This document shows, in pieces, positions 1 through 6,322 of a stretch of DNA of 7,990 nucleotides. Location of the stretch: contig CAILDT010000327.1 of assembly GCA_903833025.1 (NCBI GenBank), positions 1 to 7,990 of the forward strand, in the 5' to 3' direction. Each line of letters begins with the position of its first letter. Position 1 is the stretch's first letter. The translations under genes were made by a program, and so were the position numbers. Origin of the DNA: an uncultured Bacteroidota bacterium (lineage in GTDB: Bacteria > Bacteroidota > Bacteroidia > 2-12-FULL-35-15). The notes below the pieces were generated by a model. The model worked only from the letters and a program-made list of their open reading frames with translations. It was not told the DNA's origin and did no database searches.

Positions 1-90
1 AATGATATAAAGTACCAGGAAACAATACGTTTTACACTTAATATTAATTTGCTTAATCCTTTTGATTTGATAAAGGATTTTAAGTTGTAA
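1..90 (+). CDS. C-terminal tail of an unidentified protein (5' end outside window)
   Basis: The first frame is open from base 1 to a TAA at 88-90 and would encode 29 residues ending in NPFDLIKDFKL. The alternating hydrophobic and polar stretch IRFTLNINLL would suit a terminal beta-strand, for example of an outer-membrane barrel, but the fragment is too short to assign a family. An AT-rich stretch of 29 codons can be open by chance, and an 8-bp inverted repeat (55-62 with 72-79) lies inside it, so this could instead be intergenic DNA. The promoter-like word of the next gene begins 11 nt after the stop, which fits a gene ending here. Confidence 0.4.
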   Translation, partial: NDIKYQETIRFTLNINLLNPFDLIKDFKL

Positions 91-100
91 TAGTATTTAG

Positions 101-108
101 TACTTTTG
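101..108 (+). promoter_or_regulatory. Probable -7 promoter element of the toxin-antitoxin operon
   Basis: TACTTTTG matches the Bacteroidota sigma-70 type -7 consensus TAnnTTTG. It lies 31 nt before the antitoxin ATG at 140, which would leave a leader of roughly 25 nt. The nearest candidate for the -33 box is GTTG at 84-87, whose 13-nt spacing is shorter than usual, so only the -7 word is well supported. Confidence 0.5.
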
Positions 109-139
109 TAAATATAATTACTATTAAACGCAAAAACAG

Positions 140-382
140 ATGACACTACAATTTATCCACGATAATAAAGGAAACACCACAGGAGTATTTATTCCTATTG
201 AGGACTGGCAAACTCTGAAAGCTAAGTATGAAGAGTTATTAAAAGAAGAAGCTCAAAGCAATATTGAATTACTCCCTTGGCAAAAACAGATTCTGGATGA
301 ACGACTAAGTGATTATTATAAAAACCCTAAAGATGTTCAAGATTTCAACAAGACGATAGATGATATTAAAAAGAGTTTATGA
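140..382 (+). CDS. Type II toxin-antitoxin system antitoxin
   Basis: This 80-residue acidic and basic protein is most likely the antitoxin of the pair with the gene that follows. Antitoxins of this kind bind and neutralise the toxin with a flexible C-terminal part, and often repress their own promoter through the N-terminal part. Residues 1-30 (QFIHDNKG...GVFIPIEDW) look like the short beta-strand N-terminus of small Bacteroidota addiction-module proteins. Residues 45-80 (LPWQKQILDERL, then DFNKTIDDIKKSL) are predicted helical and resemble the C-terminal half of 'putative addiction module component' antitoxins. The gene overlaps the toxin start by 4 nt (ATGA), the usual antitoxin-first arrangement with translational coupling. 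A promoter-like word at 101-108 precedes it. The assignment rests on motif resemblance plus context, so the exact antitoxin family is not certain. Confidence 0.8.
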   Translation: MTLQFIHDNKGNTTGVFIPIEDWQTLKAKYEELLKEEAQSNIELLPWQKQILDERLSDYYKNPKDVQDFNKTIDDIKKSL

Positions 383-678
383 ATTATGCTTTTGTAAACC
401 TTCCTGCTGTTAACACGGATATAATTGAAGCTGTTGATTATTACAAAAAGATAAATACAGAACTTGCTAAACAATTTCTGTTTCGCATAGAAGAAGCAAT
501 GAAATACATTGCTGATTATCCAGAAGGATTTCAAATAAAATATAATAATGTAAGAACATTAATGCTAAAGCAATTTCCTTATCAGATACACTATACAATT
601 AACGTTGAAGAAAAACAAATAGTTATTTTAGCCATTATTCATTGTTACAAAGCCCCTGAAGATTATTCCGAGAGATAA
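379..678 (+). CDS. RelE/ParE-family type II toxin
   Basis: This 99-residue protein has the size and layout of the RelE/ParE toxin superfamily. Two N-terminal helices (residues 12-46, including EAVDYYKKINTELAKQFL) are followed by a beta-sheet with the sequence VRTLMLKQFPYQIHYTI (58-74), then VILAIIHCYKAPEDY (82-96). The F-P-Y-x-I-x-Y strand followed by a strand ending in I-x-H and a nearby Pro is typical of the ParE-like branch. Members either cleave mRNA in the ribosome or poison DNA gyrase. Which of these applies cannot be read from the sequence. Arg59 is a candidate for the conserved basic residue. Its ATG lies within the antitoxin stop (ATGA), so the pair is almost surely co-translated. 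The frame is complete, so it may be functional. Confidence 0.88.
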   Translation: MNYAFVNLPAVNTDIIEAVDYYKKINTELAKQFLFRIEEAMKYIADYPEGFQIKYNNVRTLMLKQFPYQIHYTINVEEKQIVILAIIHCYKAPEDYSER

Positions 679-690
679 ACAAAGCCCCAC

Positions 691-1443
691 TTGAACCCAA
701 ACAAAAAAATATACTTCGCTTCCGACTTTCATCTTGGAGCACCCAACCACGAAGAAAGTCTTGTTCGTGAAAAACTAATTGTTAAATGGCTTGATGAGAT
801 AAAAGCTGATGCAGAAGAAATATATTTAATGGGCGATGTGTTTGATTTCTGGTTCGAATATCGTCAGACTGCCCCAAAAGGGTTTCTTCGTTTGCTTGGC
901 AAACTCGCTGAAATAAGCGATTCAGGAATACCGATAACTATGTTTACTGGCAACCACGATATGTGGATGTTTGAATATTTACCAAAAGAAATTGGAGTTA
1001 CTATTTATCGTGAACCAATAGAACGAATATTTAATGGTAAGAAGTTTTATCTCGGACACGGTGATGGGTTAGGACCAGGCGACTATGGATATAAATTTAT
1101 TAAGAAAGTATTTGCTAATAAAGTATGTCAATGGCTGTTTGCACGTTTACATCCAAACTTCGGAATGGGAATGGCGCATTACTGGTCGCATAAAAGTAGA
1201 GCATCCAACGGTGGAGAGAATGAAGAAAAGTTTGTTAGTGTTGAACACGAATGGTTAGCGATTTATGCTAAAGAGATTTTACAAAAACAACATTACGATT
1301 ACTTTATCTTCGGGCATAGGCACTTGCCATTGGATATTCAATTAACAGATAAAAGTAAATACATTAATCTTGGTGAGTGGATAAACTATAATAGTTACGC
1401 GGTGTTTGATGGTAATGATTTAGTATTGAAATATTATAAGTAG
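691..1443 (+). CDS. lpxH: LpxH-like metallophosphoesterase (UDP-2,3-diacylglucosamine diphosphatase family)
   Basis: This 250-residue calcineurin-type phosphoesterase carries all metal-ligand motifs in order: DFH (Asp12, His14), GDVFDFW (Asp49), GNHD (Asn88, His89), GHGD (His123) and GHRH (His209, His211). The length and the DxH...GDVFDFW...GHGDGLGPGD pattern fit LpxH, a peripheral inner-membrane enzyme that cleaves UDP-2,3-diacylglucosamine to lipid X and UMP, the fourth step of lipid A synthesis. E. coli LpxH has GNRD where this protein has GNHD, so the substrate is less sure than the fold. The start is TTG at 691: an in-frame stop (676-678) lies just upstream, and every downstream ATG would remove the DFH motif. 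It begins 12 nt after the toxin stop and is probably co-transcribed. It converges with gap, 8 nt away. Confidence 0.85.
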   Translation: MNPNKKIYFASDFHLGAPNHEESLVREKLIVKWLDEIKADAEEIYLMGDVFDFWFEYRQTAPKGFLRLLGKLAEISDSGIPITMFTGNHDMWMFEYLPKEIGVTIYREPIERIFNGKKFYLGHGDGLGPGDYGYKFIKKVFANKVCQWLFARLHPNFGMGMAHYWSHKSRASNGGENEEKFVSVEHEWLAIYAKEILQKQHYDYFIFGHRHLPLDIQLTDKSKYINLGEWINYNSYAVFDGNDLVLKYYK

Positions 1444-1451
1444 GTGTTCTA

Positions 1452-2450
1452 CTAACTATTAATTTTAATAATCAAATCCACTAACCTATTAGAGTATCCG
1501 AATTCATTATCGTACCAGCCAATTATCTTTATCATATTACCAACCACAGCGGTAAAACCAGCATCGAAAACACAAGAGTATTTATTGCCAACAATATCAA
1601 TTCCTACAATTGGGTCTTCGGTATATTGCAAAATATTTTTAAGATTAGTTTCACTTGCTAATTTAAATGCAGCGTTAATTTCACTTACTGTTGCAGGTTT
1701 GGTAAGCACACAAGTAATATCAGTAAGCGAACCATCAGGCACTGGCACACGCATTCCGCAGCCACCCATCTTACCTTCCAGATGAGGAAATATTTTTGTA
1801 ATTGCTTTTGCTGCGCCAGTAGAGGTTGGGATAATAGATAGTGCTGCTGCACGTGCTCTTCGTAAATCCTTGTGTGGTGCATCGTGTAAGCGTTGGTCGC
1901 CAGTGTAGGAGTGTACAGTTGTAATATAACCATCTTCCATTCCCCACATTTCATCCAATACTTTTACCATTGGTGCTGCACAATTGGTGGTGCAAGAAGC
2001 ATTAGAAATTATAATATCATCAGCAGTTAAGATGCTATCATTGATGCCCATAACAACAGTTTTAATATCATTCCCTTTTGGCGGAGCCGATATAATTACC
2101 TTTTTTGCTCCTGCTGTAATGTGCTTTCCTGCTGATTCTTTATCCAAAAAATGCCCTGTAGATTCAATAACTACATCCACATCTAATTCTTTCCAAGGCA
2201 AGTTTGCGGGGTCTTTCTCTGCATAAACAATTACTCTTTTACCATTTACAATAATAGCTGTATCATCTGATTTTACATCAGCATTAATAATACCGTGCAC
2301 GGAATCATACTTTAAAAGATGCGCCAACGTTTTACTATCTGTTAAATCATTGATAGCAACAATCTCAATATTATCGCGCTCCAACATTAAACGAAACGAA
2401 ACTCTTCCTATTCTTCCAAAACCATTGATGGCAACTTTAATCTTTTTCAT
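1452..2450 (-). CDS. gap: Type I glyceraldehyde-3-phosphate dehydrogenase
   Basis: This cytoplasmic glycolytic enzyme of 332 residues oxidises glyceraldehyde-3-phosphate with phosphate and NAD to 1,3-bisphosphoglycerate. The N-terminal Rossmann motif is INGFGRIGR (residues 8-16). Asp35 after the second strand fits NAD rather than NADP preference. The active site is SNASCTTNC (149-157) with catalytic Cys153, and His180 in TTVHSYT is the base. Arg233 in MRVPVPDGSLTD lies where the phosphate-binding Arg is expected, and WYDNEFGYS (312-320) is the conserved C-terminal signature. The length is normal and the frame intact. The GGCG preceding MRVPVP is, from memory, common in Bacteroidota copies. 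No other glycolytic gene is adjacent. It appears to be transcribed alone, from a TATCTTTG word at 2468-2475 just downstream of a terminator. Confidence 0.98.
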   Translation of the reverse strand: MKKIKVAINGFGRIGRVSFRLMLERDNIEIVAINDLTDSKTLAHLLKYDSVHGIINADVKSDDTAIIVNGKRVIVYAEKDPANLPWKELDVDVVIESTGHFLDKESAGKHITAGAKKVIISAPPKGNDIKTVVMGINDSILTADDIIISNASCTTNCAAPMVKVLDEMWGMEDGYITTVHSYTGDQRLHDAPHKDLRRARAAALSIIPTSTGAAKAITKIFPHLEGKMGGCGMRVPVPDGSLTDITCVLTKPATVSEINAAFKLASETNLKNILQYTEDPIVGIDIVGNKYSCVFDAGFTAVVGNMIKIIGWYDNEFGYSNRLVDLIIKINS

Positions 2451-2467
2451 AATAAAATAATTTTTTG

Positions 2468-2475
2468 CAAAGATA
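2468..2475 (-). promoter_or_regulatory. Probable -7 promoter element of gap
   Basis: Read on the minus strand this is TATCTTTG, an exact match to the Bacteroidota -7 consensus TAnnTTTG. It sits 17 nt before the gap ATG (2450), giving a very short leader. No clear TTTG box is visible at the usual -33 distance. Its place between the terminator hairpin and gap supports independent transcription of gap. Confidence 0.55.
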
Positions 2476-2505
2476 GATTGAAATATGTTTGCATAACAGA
2501 AAAAT

Positions 2506-2540
2506 AAAAATGCCTGCCGAAATATTCGACAGGCATTTTT
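2506..2540 (-). terminator. Intrinsic terminator after the T9SS genes
   Basis: Bases 2511-2521 pair with 2525-2535 (TGCCTGCCGAA against TTCGACAGGCA) with one mismatch (2517/2529) and an ATA loop. Five A:T pairs (2506-2510 with 2536-2540) extend the stem. On the minus strand the hairpin is followed by a T-rich run, and it starts about 22 nt after the stop of the adhesin gene at 2563. The symmetric A and T flanks would also let it act on the other strand, but no plus-strand gene reads into it. Confidence 0.9.
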
Positions 2541-2562
2541 AATAATGATTATTGTTTAATGA

Positions 2563-3042
2563 TTATTGAACGACAAGTTTCTGAACTTTCACTTCAGTAC
2601 CATTATTCAATTTGATATAATAAATACCTTTTGCTAATTCTTCTATATTAATTTGTTTGTTGTAATCGGGAGCAATGTTTTTATCAATAGTATTATAAAT
2701 CAATCTTCCTTGTACATCAACAACAGTAATGATTAACTCTTTGAAATTAGCATTACTTATAGCTATATTAAACATTCCATTTGTTGGGTTAGGATAAATG
2801 TTTATACCATTTCCAAAAGAATATGTTTGAATACCTATACATTGGTCAACTGTTAAGTTGGTAGTAACTGTGCTATCACATCCACTCATTGCTGCGCCCG
2901 GCAATACATCAGTATAAACTCCTGTTGAATCATACGTACTTGTACCAACTATAATGCTGTTTCCAATACAGATTGTTAATGTCTGACTGCCTGTAACTGC
3001 ATTGCTAACTGTTAAGTTAGTTGTTACTGTACTATCGCACAC
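2563..3042 (-). CDS. C-terminal fragment of frameshifted T9SS adhesin-like protein (sorting domain)
   Basis: This 159-codon frame is the 3' part of the gene that begins at 4978, separated from it by a 2-nt deletion. It begins in mid-repeat (CDSTVTTNLTV), continues with the fifth repeat (ICIGNSIIVG... to LTVDQ, about residues 24-66), and ends in a T9SS type A sorting domain (about 78-159). That domain has INIYPNPTNGMFNI, VVDVQGRLIY and KGIYYIKLNNG, finishing in KVQKLVVQ. Such domains direct export through the outer-membrane type IX translocon and attachment at the surface. The only initiation codon available at its 5' end is GTG at 3042, inside the repeat and with no signal peptide. As a separate product it could therefore not reach the secretion system. 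It overlaps the upstream frame by 11 nt. I treat it as part of one 805-residue protein, not an independent gene. Confidence 0.85.
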   Translation of the reverse strand: MCDSTVTTNLTVSNAVTGSQTLTICIGNSIIVGTSTYDSTGVYTDVLPGAAMSGCDSTVTTNLTVDQCIGIQTYSFGNGINIYPNPTNGMFNIAISNANFKELIITVVDVQGRLIYNTIDKNIAPDYNKQINIEELAKGIYYIKLNNGTEVKVQKLVVQ

Positions 3043-3601
3043 TCATTGAAGCGCCTGTTAATACATCAGTATAAGTGCCTGATGTAGTATAGGTGTTACC
3101 ATTAATCATTACACTGCCACCTGCACATACTGTTCGTGATTGACTACCTGTTATAGCATTCATCACTGTTAAGTTTGTTGTTACAGTGCTATCGCATCCA
3201 CTCATTGAAGCACCAGTTAATACATCAGTATAAGTTCCTGATGTGGTATATGTGTTACCATTAATCATTACACTGCCACCTGCACATACTATTGGCGATT
3301 GACTGCCTGTTATAGCATTCATCACTGTTAAGTTTGTTGTTACTGTACTGTCGCAACCAAAGATTGAAGCACTCAATAATACATCAGTATAAGTTCCTGA
3401 TGTTGTGTACATAGAGAAACCAACCATAAACATATCACCTGCACATACTGTGGGCGATTGAGTTTTAGTAATAGGATTTCTAACCGTTAAATGAGTTGTA
3501 GCCGTACTGTCGCAACCATTTGCTCCTGTAAATATATCAGTATAAGTTCCTGTTGTAGTATAGGTGGATGACCCAACAGTAACCGAACCGCCTGCGCAAA
3601 C
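2835..3601 (-). repeat. Five tandem 159-bp coding repeats (53 residues each)
   Basis: The word ACTGTTAAGTT or a close variant recurs at 2849, 3008, 3165, 3324 and 3483, a spacing of 159, 157, 159 and 159 nt. The 157 step exposes the 2-nt deletion. Each unit encodes CxGxSxxxxxxxYxxxGxYTDxL...GCDSTxTTxLTV with two cysteines that could form a disulfide. Units three and four are nearly identical in DNA; units one, two and five have diverged. The first unit is two residues shorter. Confidence 0.92.
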
Positions 3602-4978
3602 TATATAAGTATTGCTTGAACTTGACTGTGGTTTAACCACTACGTTAACCGAAGCCGTATTACTGCATCCGTTATTATCTGTGCCTGTTACCGTATAATT
3701 AGTTGTTGAGTTGATAACAAAGGCAGTATTATCCAAAGCACTATTGTTCCAAGTATAAGTACTAGCACCGCCGCCGTTAAGGGTTTCCATACTCCCTGCA
3801 CAAATAGGATTGGTGGAAGCATTAGCAATTACTGTCGGTGCATTATTAACTGTAATTGACGAAGATGCAGTGTTTACACATCCATAAGTATCTGTATAAG
3901 TATAAGTAACTGTTTGCGTGCCCGAACTTGGGTCGAAAGAAGTGCCGCTTACACCTGTGCCACTATAAACACCACCTGCGGGCAACCCGCCGGTTAAATT
4001 AAGTATCGCTCCATTACTGCATTGTGCCGAATAAGTAGGGATGGTTGCTGAGTTGGGAGGACAAACTATATTGACTGTATAACTCTGACTTCCCGAACAT
4101 CCACTGGCATCGGTTATTGTAATGGTAAATGAATAAGAACCTGTTGCAGTTGGCGTGCCTGATAACACTCCTGCACTTGAAAGAGTTAACCCTGTTGGCA
4201 ATGCTCCTGAAGTAACATCATAAGTTGCAGCACCCAACGCACCTGTGTTTGTTATGGTTTGATTATAGGCAACACCAGCAGTCTGGTCGCTTATTGACGA
4301 AGGAAAAAGCGTAAGAGTAGGACAAATATAAGAAGATGTATAAACCACGTTATCAATACCAATATATTCGGAATTTGCACCCGAAAAGCCGCCATTGGTT
4401 ACAAAATAACGGAATGCGAATCGTCCTGAAGTAGGGGCAGATAAGCCACTTATTGTAATAGTGTAAAGTGTCCAGGAGGTAGGATACACGCCTAATGTAA
4501 GCGTAGGATTAATATCTAAAAGAAGTGTGGTAAAAACGCCAACGCTTACTGCACTATAACCAACGACATCACTTGAACCATAAGTACTCATCCTCACTTG
4601 CAACCTATCAGCATAAGCATCCGGATTAGCCTTACGGGTGTAAAAAGCAATTACATCTCCGTTTCTTATAGTAATATTGGGCGTAATAAGCCAATTACTA
4701 ATAAATCCAGTGTTTCCGGTATTATCATAATTAGCACCAATGTATGAATTTGCTGCACCATTATACGAATCAAATGGTCCGCCGCCTGCCACACTTGTTC
4801 CTTGAAACCAACTAGTGGTGCCGGTAGGATAACTATAGTTCTGCAACGACCATCCATTGCCTGTTAAAAGGGTAATGTTGTCGAAGTTTTCGGTAAATGA
4901 TTGTGCATTGATATTGATTGACAGAATAATTACAATAGCAGTAATCAGAATTGTTTTGAGAGTAGTTTTTGTTTTCAT
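3032..4978 (-). CDS. N-terminal part of frameshifted T9SS adhesin-like surface protein
   Basis: These 648 residues start with a signal peptide (basic start, hydrophobic 9-22, likely cleavage after NINA at residue 25). Residues 27-215 resemble the cleaved-adhesin or choice-of-anchor J domain (SFTENFDN, FISNWLITP, GRFAFRYF, YIGIDNVVYTS). Residues 220-305 resemble a putative-Ig He_PIG domain (ALPTGLTLSSAGVLSGTPTATG). Two Ig/PKD-like stretches follow (306-450), then 53-residue repeats of the form VCAGGSV...TYTTSGTYTDV...GCDSTVTTNLTV. The frame ends abruptly in GASMSVR where the other repeats have GASMSGCDST. The continuation, with the T9SS sorting domain, is in the next frame (2563-3042). Restoring 2 nt at about 3039/3040 gives 805 residues. 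The expected role is a secreted or surface adhesin. As written it would be exported to the periplasm without a sorting signal. Confidence 0.88.
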   Translation of the reverse strand: MKTKTTLKTILITAIVIILSININAQSFTENFDNITLLTGNGWSLQNYSYPTGTTSWFQGTSVAGGGPFDSYNGAANSYIGANYDNTGNTGFISNWLITPNITIRNGDVIAFYTRKANPDAYADRLQVRMSTYGSSDVVGYSAVSVGVFTTLLLDINPTLTLGVYPTSWTLYTITISGLSAPTSGRFAFRYFVTNGGFSGANSEYIGIDNVVYTSSYICPTLTLFPSSISDQTAGVAYNQTITNTGALGAATYDVTSGALPTGLTLSSAGVLSGTPTATGSYSFTITITDASGCSGSQSYTVNIVCPPNSATIPTYSAQCSNGAILNLTGGLPAGGVYSGTGVSGTSFDPSSGTQTVTYTYTDTYGCVNTASSSITVNNAPTVIANASTNPICAGSMETLNGGGASTYTWNNSALDNTAFVINSTTNYTVTGTDNNGCSNTASVNVVVKPQSSSSNTYIVCAGGSVTVGSSTYTTTGTYTDIFTGANGCDSTATTHLTVRNPITKTQSPTVCAGDMFMVGFSMYTTSGTYTDVLLSASIFGCDSTVTTNLTVMNAITGSQSPIVCAGGSVMINGNTYTTSGTYTDVLTGASMSGCDSTVTTNLTVMNAITGSQSRTVCAGGSVMINGNTYTTSGTYTDVLTGASMSVR

Positions 4979-5044
4979 TTTTAGTAGTTTAAGGTTAATG
5001 TTTAATTTTATTGTGTTTGTTCGTAAAAAATTAGTTGATTAAGC

Positions 5045-6073
5045 TTATTGCAGCACCACCCTATGCACTGTTGCGTATTCGCCGCTTTCAAACTTAATAA
5101 AATACACTCCTTTTTTAAATCCTTTTGTAGATATTTCTCTTGAAAACACACCATAAACGCTTGTATCCTCACTGCTATATACTTGCTTGCCGGCTACGTT
5201 ATACATTTTTATTACTAACTTTTCGAACTTACAATCGCTTATCGAAAGTTTAATATTTCTTTTTGATGGATTAGGGAAAATTGAAATATTATCAACCATT
5301 GCTTGCTCAATGTTGTCAGCGTTTACGGTTGTTCGTGTCCACGTATAAGTTACTCCACTGGTAGGTGTTACTGTTTGAGATAGCACACAATTATCAGTAT
5401 TTACAAGCCCTGTGGCTGATGGCAACCAAGTGGTGGTAACCTTGCGAATATTAAAATCGGTAATTGCACTGCCTCTCAAACCTACTTCTGCTGTGGGATA
5501 AAAGGGAAACGAATCTACTGCCATTGTACCATATACTATCTGTATTTTATTTAATGTTTTATACAATTGTATTTGAAAGTTAAGCGACACGTTTACTCCC
5601 GGAACGTTACTTCCTGCTGCGTTTCTCCACATATTATAATTACTCCATTCTATTATCATCACCTCGTTTAAGCCACTACCTTGCACTTGCCACGACAGTA
5701 CTGCACCTGGTTGCCCTATCAAATCTTGATTTAAAGCCGCTATTACATTGTTAGTATTACCTGTGCTTATTACATTGCTGGATTGAATGGGGTTGGAAGC
5801 TCCCAATTGAATATAGCCGTTGGGATTTACAGAAAAAGTAGTATAGAGATTTCCATTATAATTAAACACAAAACCCGTGGGAAAAGCAATGTTGTTAAAC
5901 GCGTTATCATCATTGGTAATGTTGCCAAGCACGTTGCCGCCAACAAGCGGTGTCATAGAGCCATTGGACTGAGAAAAAGTATAATAGTTGGATACCAATT
6001 GGGCTTTAACAACAATTACAAACAGTGTTAAAACGATGCTTAATTTAATTTTCAGAACGTAATTTTTTTTCAT
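5045..6073 (-). CDS. Secreted protein with T9SS type A sorting domain
   Basis: This gene encodes 342 residues from the ATG at 6073. A TTG three codons upstream (6082) is possible, but MKKNYVLKIKLS is a better signal-peptide start. The hydrophobic segment SIVLTLFVIVV ends in KAQ, giving a likely signal peptidase I site near residue 24. The central domain (YYTFSQSNGSMTPL, then FVFNYNGNLYTTFSVNPNGYIQLG, later IQLYKTLNKIQIVYG) is beta-rich. I know this pattern from secreted Bacteroidota proteins but cannot give it a function. The last ~80 residues are a T9SS sorting domain: ISIFPNPSKRNIKLS, IKMYNVAGKQVYSS, KGVYFIKF and the final HRVVLQ. The protein should cross the inner membrane by Sec and the outer membrane by T9SS. 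The adhesin gene starts 66 nt downstream with no terminator between, so the two are probably one transcript. Confidence 0.9.
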   Translation of the reverse strand: MKKNYVLKIKLSIVLTLFVIVVKAQLVSNYYTFSQSNGSMTPLVGGNVLGNITNDDNAFNNIAFPTGFVFNYNGNLYTTFSVNPNGYIQLGASNPIQSSNVISTGNTNNVIAALNQDLIGQPGAVLSWQVQGSGLNEVMIIEWSNYNMWRNAAGSNVPGVNVSLNFQIQLYKTLNKIQIVYGTMAVDSFPFYPTAEVGLRGSAITDFNIRKVTTTWLPSATGLVNTDNCVLSQTVTPTSGVTYTWTRTTVNADNIEQAMVDNISIFPNPSKRNIKLSISDCKFEKLVIKMYNVAGKQVYSSEDTSVYGVFSREISTKGFKKGVYFIKFESGEYATVHRVVLQ

Positions 6074-6110
6074 TAATTGCAATTACCTGATGAGCTTATT
6101 TAATTATTTT

Positions 6111-6118
6111 CAAAAGTA
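6111..6118 (-). promoter_or_regulatory. Probable -7 promoter element of the T9SS gene pair
   Basis: The minus-strand word TACTTTTG matches TAnnTTTG and lies 37 nt before the ATG at 6073. It is the same word as at 101-108. No comparable word occurs in the 66 nt between the two T9SS genes, which supports co-transcription from here. A -33 box is not evident. Confidence 0.5.
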
Positions 6119-6170
6119 ATAATTTTTATTGCTGATAAATTTAATAGTGATTAATTTGTTGGTGCCTTTC

Positions 6171-6300
6171 CTACCCCACCCCTTTATCCTTTCTCCTTGA
6201 AAAAAGAAGAGGAGGTAGCTGGTGAGAAGCCAAATAGTTAGTACGTCAGGCATCGTCACTCCTCTCCTTTTTTCAAGGAGAGGGGCTGGGGGAGAGGTCT
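6171..6300. repeat. Long imperfect palindrome, probably a dispersed MITE-like or REP-like element
   Basis: Bases 6192-6214 (TCTCCTTGAAAAAAG, then AAGAGGAG) pair with 6259-6281 with a single mismatch (6207/6266), leaving a 44-nt loop. Outside the stem the arms remain roughly complementary: a C-rich left side (CTACCCCACCCC) faces a G-rich right side (GGGGCTGGGGGAGAGG). The composition differs sharply from the surrounding AT-rich DNA. From memory, CCTCTCCTTGAAAAAAGGAGAGG-like palindromes with C-rich ends occur as dispersed intergenic repeats in several bacterial phyla. Neither arm is followed by a T-run, so it is not a standard intrinsic terminator, although it lies downstream of the gene ending at 6323. 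It carries no gene. Confidence 0.65.
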
Positions 6301-6322
6301 AAACAATAAAAATTTTATTCCC

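Noticed and set aside
55..79. Terminator hairpin AATCCTTT/AAAGGATT
   Set aside because: The 8-bp stem is A/T-rich with a 9-nt loop and only a short T-run, and it lies before the stop of a plausible reading frame. It is kept only as a caution about the partial gene.
1439..1453. Terminator between the convergent lpxH-like gene and gap
   Set aside because: AGTAG/CTACT is a perfect but only 5-bp stem with no T-run after it on either strand. It is too weak to call.
1585..2226. Open frames on the strand opposite gap and in its other frame
   Set aside because: They are shadows of the strongly conserved GAPDH coding sequence and have no family resemblance of their own.
3032..3042. Programmed +1 ribosomal frameshift at CGA-TAG
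   Set aside because: There is no Shine-Dalgarno-like stimulator or known slippery pattern, and comparison with neighbouring repeats shows a simple 2-nt deletion.
6305..6319. Palindrome AATAAAAATTTTATT just after the 322-residue gene
   Set aside because: It has A:T pairs only and essentially no loop. It would not form a stable RNA hairpin and is likely chance in AT-rich DNA.
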